A stretch of DNA of 14,761 bases from JAUJNH01 sp038253125. GTDB taxonomy: Bacteria > Actinomycetota > Acidimicrobiia > Acidimicrobiales > JAUJNH01. The notes under the pieces were generated by a model that did no database searches, was not told the DNA's origin, and saw nothing but the letters and a program-made list of their open reading frames with translations. The DNA lies in the NCBI GenBank assembly GCA_038253125.1, contig JBBSHM010000062.1, forward strand, positions 1-14,761, given 5' to 3'. The translations under genes and the position numbers were made by a program. Positions within the stretch are counted from its first letter, which is position 1. The number at the start of each line of letters is the position of its first letter. Below are positions 6,621-13,897 of this stretch, piece by piece.

Positions 6621-7324
6621 ACGCCGCCGAACCGGCGCTCCCGCAGGGCGTAGGTGTCGAGGGCGGCGATCAGGTGCTCGCGGCCGAAGTCGGGCCACAG
6701 CGTGTCGACGAAGACCAGCTCGGCGTAGGCGGCCTGCCAAAGCAGGAAGTTCGACCAGCGCATCTCACCCGAGGTGCGGATGACGAGGTCGGGGTCGGGC
6801 AGCTCGGGGACGTAGAGGTGGGCGGCGATGAGGTCCTCGTCCACCTCCTCGGGCGACAGCCCCTTGGCCACGATGGCCCGCACGGCGTCGGCTATCTCGG
6901 CCCGCCCGCCGTAGTTGAAGGCTATGCAGAAGGTGAGCCCGGTGTTGGTGGCGGTGCGGGCCACCGACTCGTCGATGTGGTCCAGGACCGAGCTCGGCAC
7001 CCTCCCGTCGCGTCGGCCCGCCACCACGACCCGCACGTTGCGACGGTGCAGCTCGGCCATGCGCTTGGCCACCACCTCGCCCGGCAGGCCCATGAGGTAT
7101 GCCACCTCCTCCTCCGGCCGGGTCCAGTTCTCGGTCGAGAAGCCGTAAACCGTCAGTGCCTCGATGCCGAGGTCGATGGCGGCGTCGACCACCCGGTAAA
7201 GCGCCTCCTCGCCGGCGGCGTGGCCCGCGGTGCGGTGCAAGCCCTGGCGCTCAGCCCAGCGCCCGTTGCCGTCCATCACCACCGCCACGTGACGCGGCAG
7301 GGCGGCCGGGCGATCGTCGGGCAT
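6617..7324 (-). CDS. uppS: Isoprenyl transferase (undecaprenyl diphosphate synthase)
   Basis: A cis-prenyltransferase of 235 aa that condenses isopentenyl diphosphate onto an allylic diphosphate to make the long polyprenyl carrier used for peptidoglycan and other wall polymers. All family motifs are present: VVMDGNGRWA with catalytic Asp18, HRTAGH at 30-35, YGFSTENWTRP at 60-70, FNYGGRAEI around 137-144, and the diphosphate- and IPP-binding block DPDLVIRTSGEMRWSNFLLW at 177-196. The usual GE-R-L-SNFLLWQ-AYAEL sequence has Trp190 where Leu is common. ATG 7322-7324 is chosen because the protein then begins just before the conserved RHVAVVMDGNG and a TACAGT box lies exactly 7 nt upstream, suggesting a leaderless mRNA. 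The upstream in-frame 38 residues are Gly/Pro-rich and overlap the divergent gene. Confidence 0.96.
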   Translation of the reverse strand: MPDDRPAALPRHVAVVMDGNGRWAERQGLHRTAGHAAGEEALYRVVDAAIDLGIEALTVYGFSTENWTRPEEEVAYLMGLPGEVVAKRMAELHRRNVRVVVAGRRDGRVPSSVLDHIDESVARTATNTGLTFCIAFNYGGRAEIADAVRAIVAKGLSPEEVDEDLIAAHLYVPELPDPDLVIRTSGEMRWSNFLLWQAAYAELVFVDTLWPDFGREHLIAALDTYALRERRFGGV

Positions 7325-7331
7325 CGCCGCC

Positions 7332-7337
7332 ACTGTA
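7332..7337 (-). promoter_or_regulatory. Putative -10 of a leaderless uppS promoter
   Basis: On the minus strand TACAGT is separated from the uppS ATG by 7 nt (GGCGGCG). There is no ribosome binding site in that spacer. Confidence 0.55.
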
Positions 7338-7341
7338 CGGT
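7336..7341 (+). promoter_or_regulatory. Putative -10 for the divergent yihY-like gene
   Basis: TACGGT on the plus strand overlaps the minus-strand TACAGT by two bases. Transcription from here would give a leader of roughly 20 nt before the GTG at 7370. The overlap would make the two divergent promoters mutually exclusive, if both are real. Confidence 0.3.
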
Positions 7342-7369
7342 TCGGGCCCTGGTCGGGTAGGCCAGAGAC

Positions 7370-8269
7370 GTGCTCGACCGGATCCTGTTCCCCCTCACCT
7401 CCCGCTTTCGGTGGGCCGCCACCGCCCTCGGGGTCCACAAGCGCTTCGGCGCCGTGCAGGGAGGCGCGCTGGCCTCCTTCATAACGCTGGCTGCCTTCCT
7501 GTCGCTATTCCCTCTGCTGCTCGTCGCCGTCGCCGTCATCGGCGTCCTGGCCGGCGAGCGCGACATCGCCGAGTCGGTCATCCGCCAGCTGAGCCTGCGT
7601 GACCAGGCGGCAGAGCTCGTGCGCAGCACCCTGAACACGGCCAGCTCCTCCAAGAGCTCGGCGTCGGTCGTCGGGGTGGCCGGCCTGCTGTGGAGCGGCC
7701 TCGGCCTGGTCGCCACCCTGGAGACGGCCTTCGACGCGGTGTGGCAGTCCGAGGGACGGGGCCTCAAGGACAAGGCCTTCGCCCTCCTCTGGCTGGTCGG
7801 GGCGACCGTGCTGCTCGTGGGTTCGGTGGCCGCCACCGCCGCCGCCGGTTTCCTGCCCGGCTTCCTCACCTGGCTCTCGCTACTGCCCACCCTTCTGATC
7901 GACGTCGCTCTGTGGCTGTGGACCTTCTCCGCCCTCACCGGCCGCAGGGGGCTGCCCTGGCGGGCCCACCTGCCGGGGGCCATCCTCGGCGCCGTCGGCT
8001 TCGAGGTCCTGAAGGTCGTCGGAGGCGTCTACGTGCCCCGCCTCGTCGGGTCGAGCTCGGCCCTGTACGGCTCGCTCGGCGTGGTGTTCGCCCTGATCGC
8101 CTGGCTGGCCCTGTTCGGCCGCCTGTGCGTCTACGCCGCCTGCCTGAACGTGGTGCGCTGGGAGGAGCGCCACGGCACCGTGCACGTCGATCTCGAGGTG
8201 CCGAACGTCCCGGCGGCCGACGACCCGGTGGCCGCCACCCGGGCCGGGCGGTCACTGCCCATCACCTGA
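7370..8269 (+). CDS. YihY/virulence factor BrkB family membrane protein
   Basis: A 299-aa polytopic inner-membrane protein of the YihY/BrkB family (once wrongly called RNase BN). The family's function is not settled; transport or export roles have been proposed. Hydrophobic segments lie at about 33-61, 98-118, 137-160, 165-188, 203-222 and 233-261, fitting the six helices usual for the family. Typical features seen are GGALASFITLAAFLSLFPLL near the N-terminus, the amphipathic LNTASSSKSSASVVGVAGLLW stretch (broken here at residues 88-108), ETAFDAVWQ at 118-126, and GSSSALYGSLGVVFALIAWL at 227-246. The GTG start at 7370 is uncertain, with no strong ribosome binding site. It is transcribed divergently from uppS and followed 57 nt later by the secreted hydrolase gene. 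Confidence 0.92.
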   Translation: MLDRILFPLTSRFRWAATALGVHKRFGAVQGGALASFITLAAFLSLFPLLLVAVAVIGVLAGERDIAESVIRQLSLRDQAAELVRSTLNTASSSKSSASVVGVAGLLWSGLGLVATLETAFDAVWQSEGRGLKDKAFALLWLVGATVLLVGSVAATAAAGFLPGFLTWLSLLPTLLIDVALWLWTFSALTGRRGLPWRAHLPGAILGAVGFEVLKVVGGVYVPRLVGSSSALYGSLGVVFALIAWLALFGRLCVYAACLNVVRWEERHGTVHVDLEVPNVPAADDPVAATRAGRSLPIT

Positions 8270-8308
8270 GGCGGACAGGGTGCGGCGGTGATGGACACAC
8301 CCCCGCCC

Positions 8309-8318
8309 GGAGGCGAGG
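8309..8318 (+). promoter_or_regulatory. Ribosome binding site deciding the hydrolase start
   Basis: GGAGGCGAGG ends 8 nt before ATG 8327 and supports that start over the upstream in-frame ATGs. It also places the signal peptide at the very N-terminus. Confidence 0.6.
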
Positions 8319-8326
8319 ATGGCCCC

Positions 8327-9847
8327 ATGGGTCTCCGTCGTCCGCTGGTCGCCGTCGCCGCCGCCTGCCTCGGTCTGATCGGCCTGCTGCCCGTCGCCCC
8401 GGCGCGGGCTGACGCCCCCGACCGCTGCGCCGGCGTCGACCCCTTCACGCCCGCTCTGAAGTCCGACGTGGCCCGCCGGTTCCCCGGGCACCACATGACG
8501 GCCACCGCCTACGACACCCGCTCGGGGTGCACCTGGCGCCTCAACCCCGGCACGCAGGTGACGACCGCCAGCGTCATCAAGGTTGAGGTCGGCACGGGGG
8601 TGCTGCTGCGGGCCCAGCGTGAGGGGCGCGGCCTCACCTCCGGAGAGCAGGCCCGCCTGACGCCCATGATCACCGAGTCGTCCAACGGTCCCACCACCGA
8701 GCTGTGGACCTCGCTCGGGGGCGCACCGGCCATGGCCCAGCTCGACCGCACGTTCGGCCTGCGGGACACCCGCCAGGCCGGCCCCGTCTGGGGCCTCACC
8801 TCCACCACCGCCGACGACCAGGTGCACCTGCTGCGCCAGGTTGTGCTGGGCGAGGGCGGCATCCTCGACGCCGCCCACCGGGCCCCGCTCGTGCAGGCCA
8901 TGGGATCGGTCGTGCCCAGCCAGCGCTGGGGCGTGACCGCCGGAGCCCCGGCCGGCACCGTGGTGCTGCAGAAGAACGGCTTCGCCGCCTCGGCGTGCTG
9001 CGGCTGGCGGATCAACTCAGTCGGTGTGGTCGAGCACGTGGGCGGCCCGATCGTCATGGCCGTGCTCTCCGACGGCTGGGGCTCGATGGCCCAGGGCATC
9101 CCCGCCATCGAGTCGGTGGCCCAGGCGGTCAACAACTCGGTCGCCCTGTTTCGCTGGAACGGGCTCGCCACCGACGCCACCGGCTCGGGCCACCTGGCCG
9201 TGCGGGCTGACGGCCGGGTGGCGGCGTCTGGCGGCATGGTCCAACGGGGCGACCTCGCCGGTACCCCGCCGCGCTCACCGGTCACCGGCATCGGCTCGAC
9301 GACGGCCGGCGACGGCTACTGGCTGGTCGCTGGCGACGGCGGCGTATTCAGCTTCGGCGCCGCCCCGTTCCTCGGGTCGATGGGCGGCCAGCGGTTGGCG
9401 CGGCCGGTGGTCGGGATGGCGCCGACCCCGTCAGGCCGGGGCTACTGGCTGGTGGCCTCCGACGGTGGCATCTTCAGCTTCGGTGACGCCGCCTTCTTCG
9501 GGTCCGCCGGGGGCTTCCGGCTGGCCTCCCCCGTCGTCGGGATGGCGGCCACGCCGAGCGGCGACGGCTACTGGCTGGTCGCCGCCGACGGCGGGATCTT
9601 CTCCTTCGGGGCCGCACCGTTCCGGGGCTCGATGGGCGGCCAGGCCCTGGCCAGCCCGGTCATGGGCATGACCCCTGCGGCCGACGGCTACCTGCTGGTG
9701 GCGGCCGACGGCGGCGTCTTCGCCTTTGCCGCCCCCTTCCCGGGCTCGGCCGTGGGACGCATCGGCGCCCCCGCCGCCGCCATCGCCCCCCGGTCCGGCG
9801 GGTCTTACACGATCCTGACCCAGGACGGCGCCACCCTCGACCTGTAA
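8327..9847 (+). CDS. Secreted beta-lactamase-fold serine hydrolase with C-terminal 42-aa repeats
   Basis: A 506-aa exported protein. Residues 1-28 form a Sec signal peptide (basic GLRRP, hydrophobic LVAVAAACLGLIGLLPV, then ARA before the likely cleavage). Residues about 35-280 look like a class A beta-lactamase or penicillin-recognising domain: S82-V-I-K85 fits the SxxK active-site motif, S118-S-N120 stands where SDN is usual, and K216-N-G218 where KTG is usual. I could not place the ExxLN omega-loop glutamate, so efficient beta-lactam hydrolysis is doubtful; a peptidase or esterase on cell-wall material is an alternative. Residues 287-506 are five tandem repeats of 39-42 aa built on DGYWLVAADGGIFSFG, probably a beta-propeller-like domain for binding or surface placement. 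The start at 8327 is set by GGAGGCGAGG just upstream. Cysteines at 34, 68, 224 and 225 could form disulfides outside the cell. Confidence 0.85.
   Translation: MGLRRPLVAVAAACLGLIGLLPVAPARADAPDRCAGVDPFTPALKSDVARRFPGHHMTATAYDTRSGCTWRLNPGTQVTTASVIKVEVGTGVLLRAQREGRGLTSGEQARLTPMITESSNGPTTELWTSLGGAPAMAQLDRTFGLRDTRQAGPVWGLTSTTADDQVHLLRQVVLGEGGILDAAHRAPLVQAMGSVVPSQRWGVTAGAPAGTVVLQKNGFAASACCGWRINSVGVVEHVGGPIVMAVLSDGWGSMAQGIPAIESVAQAVNNSVALFRWNGLATDATGSGHLAVRADGRVAASGGMVQRGDLAGTPPRSPVTGIGSTTAGDGYWLVAGDGGVFSFGAAPFLGSMGGQRLARPVVGMAPTPSGRGYWLVASDGGIFSFGDAAFFGSAGGFRLASPVVGMAATPSGDGYWLVAADGGIFSFGAAPFRGSMGGQALASPVMGMTPAADGYLLVAADGGVFAFAAPFPGSAVGRIGAPAAAIAPRSGGSYTILTQDGATLDL
9185..9844 (+). repeat. Five tandem 39-42-codon repeats (propeller-like)
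   Basis: Equivalent codons begin at 9185, 9311, 9437, 9563, 9683 and 9800, giving periods of 126, 126, 126, 120 and 117 nt. The first copy is degenerate (SGHLAVRADGRVAASGG), copies 2-4 are close to each other (DGYWLVA-DGGIFSFG-APF-GS-GG), copy 5 is shorter, and a final half copy (SYTILTQDGATLDL) could complete the first strand set as in a closed propeller. Confidence 0.85.
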
Positions 9848-9859
9848 GCCCCCCTTAAG

Positions 9860-9865
9860 TACGGT
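9860..9865 (+). promoter_or_regulatory. Putative -10 of a leaderless helicase promoter
   Basis: TACGGT lies 8 nt upstream of GTG 9874. The spacer CAACCTCT has no ribosome binding site. It falls just after the hydrolase stop codon, so the helicase gene can be expressed independently. Confidence 0.5.
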
Positions 9866-9873
9866 CAACCTCT

Positions 9874-11874
9874 GTGTCGGAGGTCGCCGCCCAGCTGGCC
9901 CGGGTGGTCGCCCAGCTGCCAGGCGGCGGCGAGCCCCGGCCCGGCCAGGCCCAGATGGCCGAGGCCGTGGCTTCTGCTGTAGAACACCAGCGCCACCTCG
10001 TGGTCCAGGCCGGCACCGGCACCGGCAAGAGCCTCGGCTACCTCGTCCCCTGCATCGTCACCGGCCAGCGAACGGTGGTGGCCACCGCCACCAGGGCCCT
10101 GCAGGACCAGCTGGCCGGCAAGGACCTGCCGTTCCTGGCCGAGCACCTGGATCAGCCGTTCACCGTGGCGGTGCTGAAGGGCCGCAGCAACTACCTGTGC
10201 CGCCAACGCCTGGCCGAGGTCTTCCCCGGCGGCGACGACGCCGGCCAGCAGCCCAGCCTCGACCTCGACACCGGAGCCGCATCGGGCCTGGGTCAGGAGC
10301 TGCACCTGCTGCGGGCGTGGGCGGAGACGAGCCCCACGGGCGACCGCTCCGAGCTGGACTTCGAGCCCCGCCCCCGGGCCTGGTCACAGCTGAGCGTCTC
10401 AGCCGTCGAGTGCCCGGGGGCGGCCAAGTGCCCCAAGGGCGACGTGTGCTTCGCCGAGAACGCCAGACGCCGGGCGGCCGAGGCCGACGTCATCGTCGTC
10501 AACACCGCCCTCTACGGCATGCACCTGGCCTCGGGCGGCTTCCTGCTGCCCGATCACGACGTCGTGGTCTTCGACGAGGCGCACGAGCTCGAGGACATCG
10601 CCGCCACCTCGCTCGGGCTCGAGCTGTCCGCCGGCCGCTTCGACGCCCTGGCCCGCGCCGCCCAGGGCGTGGTGGCCAAGGACGACCAGGCGGCGGTGAC
10701 GGCCGTGGCCGAGATCGGCGAGACGCTGAGCGACCTGCTCGGGCGGATGGAGGGCGAGCTGGTCATCAGCGGACCCGGTGGGCTGGCCGACGCATCGCTG
10801 GCCGCCGGACTGGCCCTGGCCGATGCCCGGGTGGAGGCGCTGTCCTCGGCGCTGAGGCGGGCTGAGGCCGACCCGGGGAGCGACCTCGCCGGCCGCAGGT
10901 CGCGGGCCCAGCAGGCCGCCGGTCACCTGAAGGGCGACATCGCCCTTGTCGCCGCCCTGCCGGCCAGCCACGTCGCCTGGGTGGAGGGGGGCGGCGGGCG
11001 CGCTACGCTCGAGCGTCAGGCGGTGCTGCGGGTGGCGGCGGTGGACGTCGGCGCCATCCTGGCCGCCCGGCTGTGGGGCCAGGTGTCGGCCGTGCTGACC
11101 AGCGCCACCATCCCGCCGGGCATCGTCCGCCGGCTCGGCCTGCCCGCCGCCGGCACTGACATCCTTGACGTGGGCAGCCCGTTCGACCACCGGGCCCAGG
11201 GGATGCTCTACGTGCCGGCCCACCTACCCGACCCCCGCCGCCCCGGAGCCGACGAGGCCATGATCGAGGAGCTGGGCTGGCTGATCCGGGCCGCCGGCGG
11301 GCGGACGCTGGCCCTGTTCACCTCGTTCCGACGCATGGAGCTGGCCGCCGCCGCCCTGGACGGGGCGCTTCCCGGCCCGCTGCTGCGCCAGGGCGACCTG
11401 CCGAAGCCGGCGCTGGTGGCCGCCTTCGCCGAGGATGAGTCGGCCAGCCTCTTCGCCACCATGGGCTTCTGGCAGGGCATCGACGTGCCGGGCCGCACCC
11501 TGTCGGTGGTCGCCATCGACCGGCTGCCCTTCCCCCGCCCCGACGAGCCGCTGTGGCGGGCGCGCCGGGAACGGGTCGGCGCCCAGGCCTTCTCCATGGT
11601 CGACGCGCCCCGCGCCGCCACACTTCTGGCCCAGGGCGCCGGCCGTCTGCTCCGCTCCTCAGCCGACCGCGGCGTGGTGGCCGTCCTCGACCCCCGCCTG
11701 GCCACCGCCGGCTACCGCCGCGACCTGCTCCTGCCGATGCCGCCCCTCAAGCGGTCGATCTCGCGGGACGAGGTGTCGGCCTTCCTGGCCGAGGTCGTCC
11801 TGGTGGCTCAGACCTCGCCGTTGCCGTCGTCGTCGGCGTCGTCCTCCTCTTCGTCCTCGATCTCCTCGGCGTAG
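9874..11874 (+). CDS. DinG/XPD-type ATP-dependent DNA helicase with Fe-S cluster
   Basis: A 666-aa superfamily 2 helicase of the DinG/YoaA group, expected to unwind DNA 5' to 3' in repair or in clearing R-loops. Seen in order: Walker A AGTGTGKS at 46-53; four cysteines at 109, 180, 186 and 192 in the spacing expected for the XPD/DinG 4Fe-4S cluster; the VVN segment and the DEAH box at 234-237; GFWQGIDVPGR at about 531-541; and the arginine-finger motif QGAGRLLR at 587-594. There is no N-terminal DEDD exonuclease domain, so it is of the short type. The last about 22 residues are almost all serine and alanine, because they are the antisense reading of the acidic tail of the convergent gene. GTG 9874 starts 8 nt after a TACGGT box. 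Confidence 0.94.
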   Translation: MSEVAAQLARVVAQLPGGGEPRPGQAQMAEAVASAVEHQRHLVVQAGTGTGKSLGYLVPCIVTGQRTVVATATRALQDQLAGKDLPFLAEHLDQPFTVAVLKGRSNYLCRQRLAEVFPGGDDAGQQPSLDLDTGAASGLGQELHLLRAWAETSPTGDRSELDFEPRPRAWSQLSVSAVECPGAAKCPKGDVCFAENARRRAAEADVIVVNTALYGMHLASGGFLLPDHDVVVFDEAHELEDIAATSLGLELSAGRFDALARAAQGVVAKDDQAAVTAVAEIGETLSDLLGRMEGELVISGPGGLADASLAAGLALADARVEALSSALRRAEADPGSDLAGRRSRAQQAAGHLKGDIALVAALPASHVAWVEGGGGRATLERQAVLRVAAVDVGAILAARLWGQVSAVLTSATIPPGIVRRLGLPAAGTDILDVGSPFDHRAQGMLYVPAHLPDPRRPGADEAMIEELGWLIRAAGGRTLALFTSFRRMELAAAALDGALPGPLLRQGDLPKPALVAAFAEDESASLFATMGFWQGIDVPGRTLSVVAIDRLPFPRPDEPLWRARRERVGAQAFSMVDAPRAATLLAQGAGRLLRSSADRGVVAVLDPRLATAGYRRDLLLPMPPLKRSISRDEVSAFLAEVVLVAQTSPLPSSSASSSSSSSISSA

Positions 11875-12281
11875 GTGCGCGACGCGGCGTCGGCGACGTC
11901 GTGGGGGTAGCCGAGCCGACGCAGGCGGGCGTACTCGCGCTCCAGGGCGCTGGTGGCGCCGCCGCTCAGGTCGCTGACCTGCTTCACCGCCGGGGCCAGC
12001 TCGTTCAGCAGCCCGATGAGGTCGGGCAGCCCCTCGACCACCACGGCCTCGCCGCCCTCGCCCACGGTCACGATCACCGCGTAGCCCGGGCTCTCGCCGC
12101 TCTTGGAGTACACCTCAGCGGCGAAGCTGTCGCTGTCCAGGTCGCCGAGGCGCATGGCCGGGTCGGGCTCGTAGCCGTTGCTGCGCAGCTCCTCACGCCA
12201 GCCCCAGTCGTCACTTGACTTCCAGTCGCTCGTGAGGTCGGCCCACGAGCCCTTTTCGTACTTCCACGCAACGGTGCCCAC
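11808..12281 (-). CDS. Uncharacterised protein with strongly acidic C-terminal tail
   Basis: A 157-aa protein of no family I recognise. The N-terminus reads GTVAWKYEKGSWADLTSDWK and is rich in Trp and Asp. The middle (about residues 60-100) alternates short hydrophobic strands (GYAVIVTVGEGGEAVVVEG) with a helix (LPDLIGLLNELAPAVKQV). The last about 20 residues (EEIEDEEEDDADDDGNGEV) are nearly all acidic, as in histone- or RNA-binding chaperones and DNA mimics. GTG 12279-12281 is preferred because TAGGGT lies exactly 7 nt upstream; an in-frame GTG at 12305 would add 8 residues. It follows era by 38 nt on the same strand. Its 3' end overlaps the convergent helicase gene by 67 nt. Confidence 0.75.
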   Translation of the reverse strand: MGTVAWKYEKGSWADLTSDWKSSDDWGWREELRSNGYEPDPAMRLGDLDSDSFAAEVYSKSGESPGYAVIVTVGEGGEAVVVEGLPDLIGLLNELAPAVKQVSDLSGGATSALEREYARLRRLGYPHDVADAASRTYAEEIEDEEEDDADDDGNGEV

Positions 12282-12288
12282 GGACCCG

Positions 12289-12294
12289 ACCCTA
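12289..12294 (-). promoter_or_regulatory. Putative -10 of a leaderless promoter (acidic protein)
   Basis: On the minus strand TAGGGT is followed by 7 nt (CGGGTCC) and then GTG at 12281. It lies between the era stop and the gene, so expression separate from era is possible. Confidence 0.45.
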
Positions 12295-12319
12295 ATGGCC
12301 GGCACCGGGGCGGCGGCGC

Positions 12320-13156
12320 TCAGTAACCCAGCCGCTGCAGCGCCGCCGGGCGGTGCTGCCAGTCCTTGTCGACCTTGACGAACAACTCGAGGTAGGTGCC
12401 GGGGGGCAGCTGCTCGCGCACCGCGGTGCCGACCGCCTTCAAGACGTTGCCGCCCTTGCCGATCACGATGCCCTTCTGGCTGTCGCGCTCGACCAGGATC
12501 TCACAGCGCACCCGGGGCCACTCCCATTCGGTGATCCGGCACGCCACCGAGTGGGGCACCTCCTCCTTGGTGACGTGCAGCAGCTGCTCACGAACAAGCT
12601 CGGCCACCCAGAACGCCTCGGGCACGTCGGTGACCATGTCGTCGGGGTAGAGCTGCGGCCCGGGCGGCATGCGCCCGACGATGGCGGCCACCAGCTCGTC
12701 GACCCCCGCGCCGGTGGTAGCCGAGACCGGGTGGTAGGCGGCGAAGGCCATCTCGCCCACCCGCCGCAGCTGGTTCATCACCTGCTCCGGTGAGGCGAGG
12801 TCGATCTTGTTGACGACGCAGATCGAGTCGGCGGGCACCAGCCCGCCGACGAAGCGGTCGCCCCTGCCCACAGCAGCGGTGGCGTCGACGGTGAACACGA
12901 CCACGTCGACGCCCTTCGCCGCCGCTCCGGCCACCTCGTTCAGCCGCACGCCGAGCAGGGTGCGGGGCTTGTGGATGCCCGGGGTGTCGACGAACACCAC
13001 CTGCACGTCAGGCCGGGTGAGAACGCCCCGGACCTGGGTCCGGGTCGTCTGGGCCTTGTCGGAGACGATGCTCACCTTCTGGCCCAGGATCCGGTTGAGA
13101 AGGGTTGACTTGCCCACGTTCGGGCGACCGACGAGGGTGGCGAAGCCGCTGTGCAC
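12320..13156 (-). CDS. era: GTPase Era
   Basis: Era is an essential GTPase that binds 16S rRNA near its 3' end and acts in 30S subunit assembly. In the 278-aa form chosen here, the GTPase motifs are G1 GRPNVGKS at 10-17, the switch I segment KAQTTRTQVRG, G3 DTPG at 57-60, G4 NKID at 116-119 and G5 SATTG at 145-149. The C-terminal KH domain carries the GKGG loop at 233-236 and ends KVDKDWQHRPAALQRLGY, as usual. GTG 13154-13156 gives VHSGFATLVGRPNVGKS, the normal spacing from N-terminus to G1. The upstream in-frame extension of 37 residues is unlike Era and is rejected. No clear ribosome binding site or -10 was found for this start. Confidence 0.95.
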   Translation of the reverse strand: MHSGFATLVGRPNVGKSTLLNRILGQKVSIVSDKAQTTRTQVRGVLTRPDVQVVFVDTPGIHKPRTLLGVRLNEVAGAAAKGVDVVVFTVDATAAVGRGDRFVGGLVPADSICVVNKIDLASPEQVMNQLRRVGEMAFAAYHPVSATTGAGVDELVAAIVGRMPPGPQLYPDDMVTDVPEAFWVAELVREQLLHVTKEEVPHSVACRITEWEWPRVRCEILVERDSQKGIVIGKGGNVLKAVGTAVREQLPPGTYLELFVKVDKDWQHRPAALQRLGY

Positions 13157-13250
13157 GAGATGTACATGGTGCCACGACGCCGCCACCCGAGCTGAGGCTT
13201 CGGCGCCGAGTAGACAGGGGGTGGCTCGTTGAGCCGGCCGGAGCAACGGG

Positions 13251-13256
13251 GGGAGG
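13251..13256 (+). promoter_or_regulatory. Ribosome binding site of the MFS remnant
   Basis: GGGAGG lies 9 nt upstream of ATG 13266, so the 5' end of this broken gene still has its translation signal. Confidence 0.5.
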
Positions 13257-13265
13257 CTGGTGGGC

Positions 13266-13604
13266 ATGAAGGCGCCGGGTGGAGCGGTGCTGCGCAGGGG
13301 TGGGGTGACGTTTCATCATCCGGCCGGCTTCTGGTTGGGGGCGGCGGCGGTGACGGTGGGTGTGGTCTTGCATCTGCCGATGTACCTGGGGGCCCGGCAC
13401 TTGGGCTACCGGCTGGCTGGGATGGCGGTGGACGGGCCGATGAAGGTGGGGGTGGTCCTGATCCTGGTGGGGTTGGCGGCCACCGCGTATGGCCTGTTGC
13501 CGTCGCTGTCACGCTCGAAGGCCAGGTCGGCTTCGCTGCGGGTGAGGGCGCTTGACGATGCCCGCCTGTCTGGGGCGCATGTCGCCAGTCGAAGCTGGTG
13601 CTGA
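13266..13604 (+). pseudogene. N-terminal fragment of an MFS transporter, truncated by a junction
   Basis: From ATG 13266, with a good GGGAGG site upstream, the frame encodes a membrane-protein start: FHHPAGFWLGAAAVTVGVVL with a first helix at about residues 22-40, then HLPMYLGARHLGYRLAGMAV, a second helix at about 58-80 (MKVGVVLILVGLAATAYGLL), and DDARLSGAHVA. From memory this matches the N-terminus of a group of actinobacterial MFS transporters, which continue through GAHVALL... into about ten more helices. Here the match ends at about 13586 and the frame closes at TGA 13602-13604 after seven unrelated residues. No other MFS sequence follows. The product would be a two-helix stub, almost certainly without transport function. 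Confidence 0.65.
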
Positions 13605-13897
13605 ACGGGACCGTCTACGGTCCCACCGCCGCCCTCGACCTCGAGCTCTCCGGCGTCTCGTCACCGGTCGTCAACGACGGGGTGATCGCCGGCAGCACCC
13701 GGCTCACGATCCACCCGTCGGCCTGCTACACCGGGCCGGCCATCTCCCACCTCGACGCCCAGTTCCCGAGCAACCCGCCCGAGGCCGGGGAGGTGTTCAC
13801 CGCCTGCATCCGTGGCACCCCCGTCCTGCGCCGCCGCGTCACCTTCTCCCCCTCGCCGGTCAAGGCGAAGGTGGAGTCGTGGACCGTTCTGCGCTGA
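13587..13897 (+). pseudogene. C-terminal fragment of an envelope-type hypothetical protein
   Basis: Directly after the MFS break, a different frame reads SKLVLNGTVYGPTAALDLEL, continues SGVSSPVVNDGVIAGSTRL, and ends KAKVESWTVLR with TGA at 13895-13897. From memory, the NGTVY-P-AALD...GVIA...VESW-V-R pattern is the C-terminal part of large actinobacterial proteins with an N-terminal membrane anchor and repetitive extracellular beta structure, whose function is unknown. Only about 100 residues remain, without signal peptide or anchor. A GTG at 13598 exists but has no ribosome binding site. The fragment and the MFS fragment meet within about 5 nt at 13585-13592, as expected for a deletion joining two neighbouring same-strand genes. 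A chimeric assembly is the alternative. Confidence 0.6.

Noticed and set aside
7325..7438. 38-residue N-terminal extension of UppS
   Set aside because: It is Gly/Pro-rich, overlaps the divergent membrane-protein gene, and ATG 7324 has a well-placed -10 element.
13157..13267. 37-residue N-terminal extension of Era
   Set aside because: The extension is unlike Era N-termini and runs into the divergent gene's translation signals. GTG 13156 gives the normal spacing to the G1 motif.
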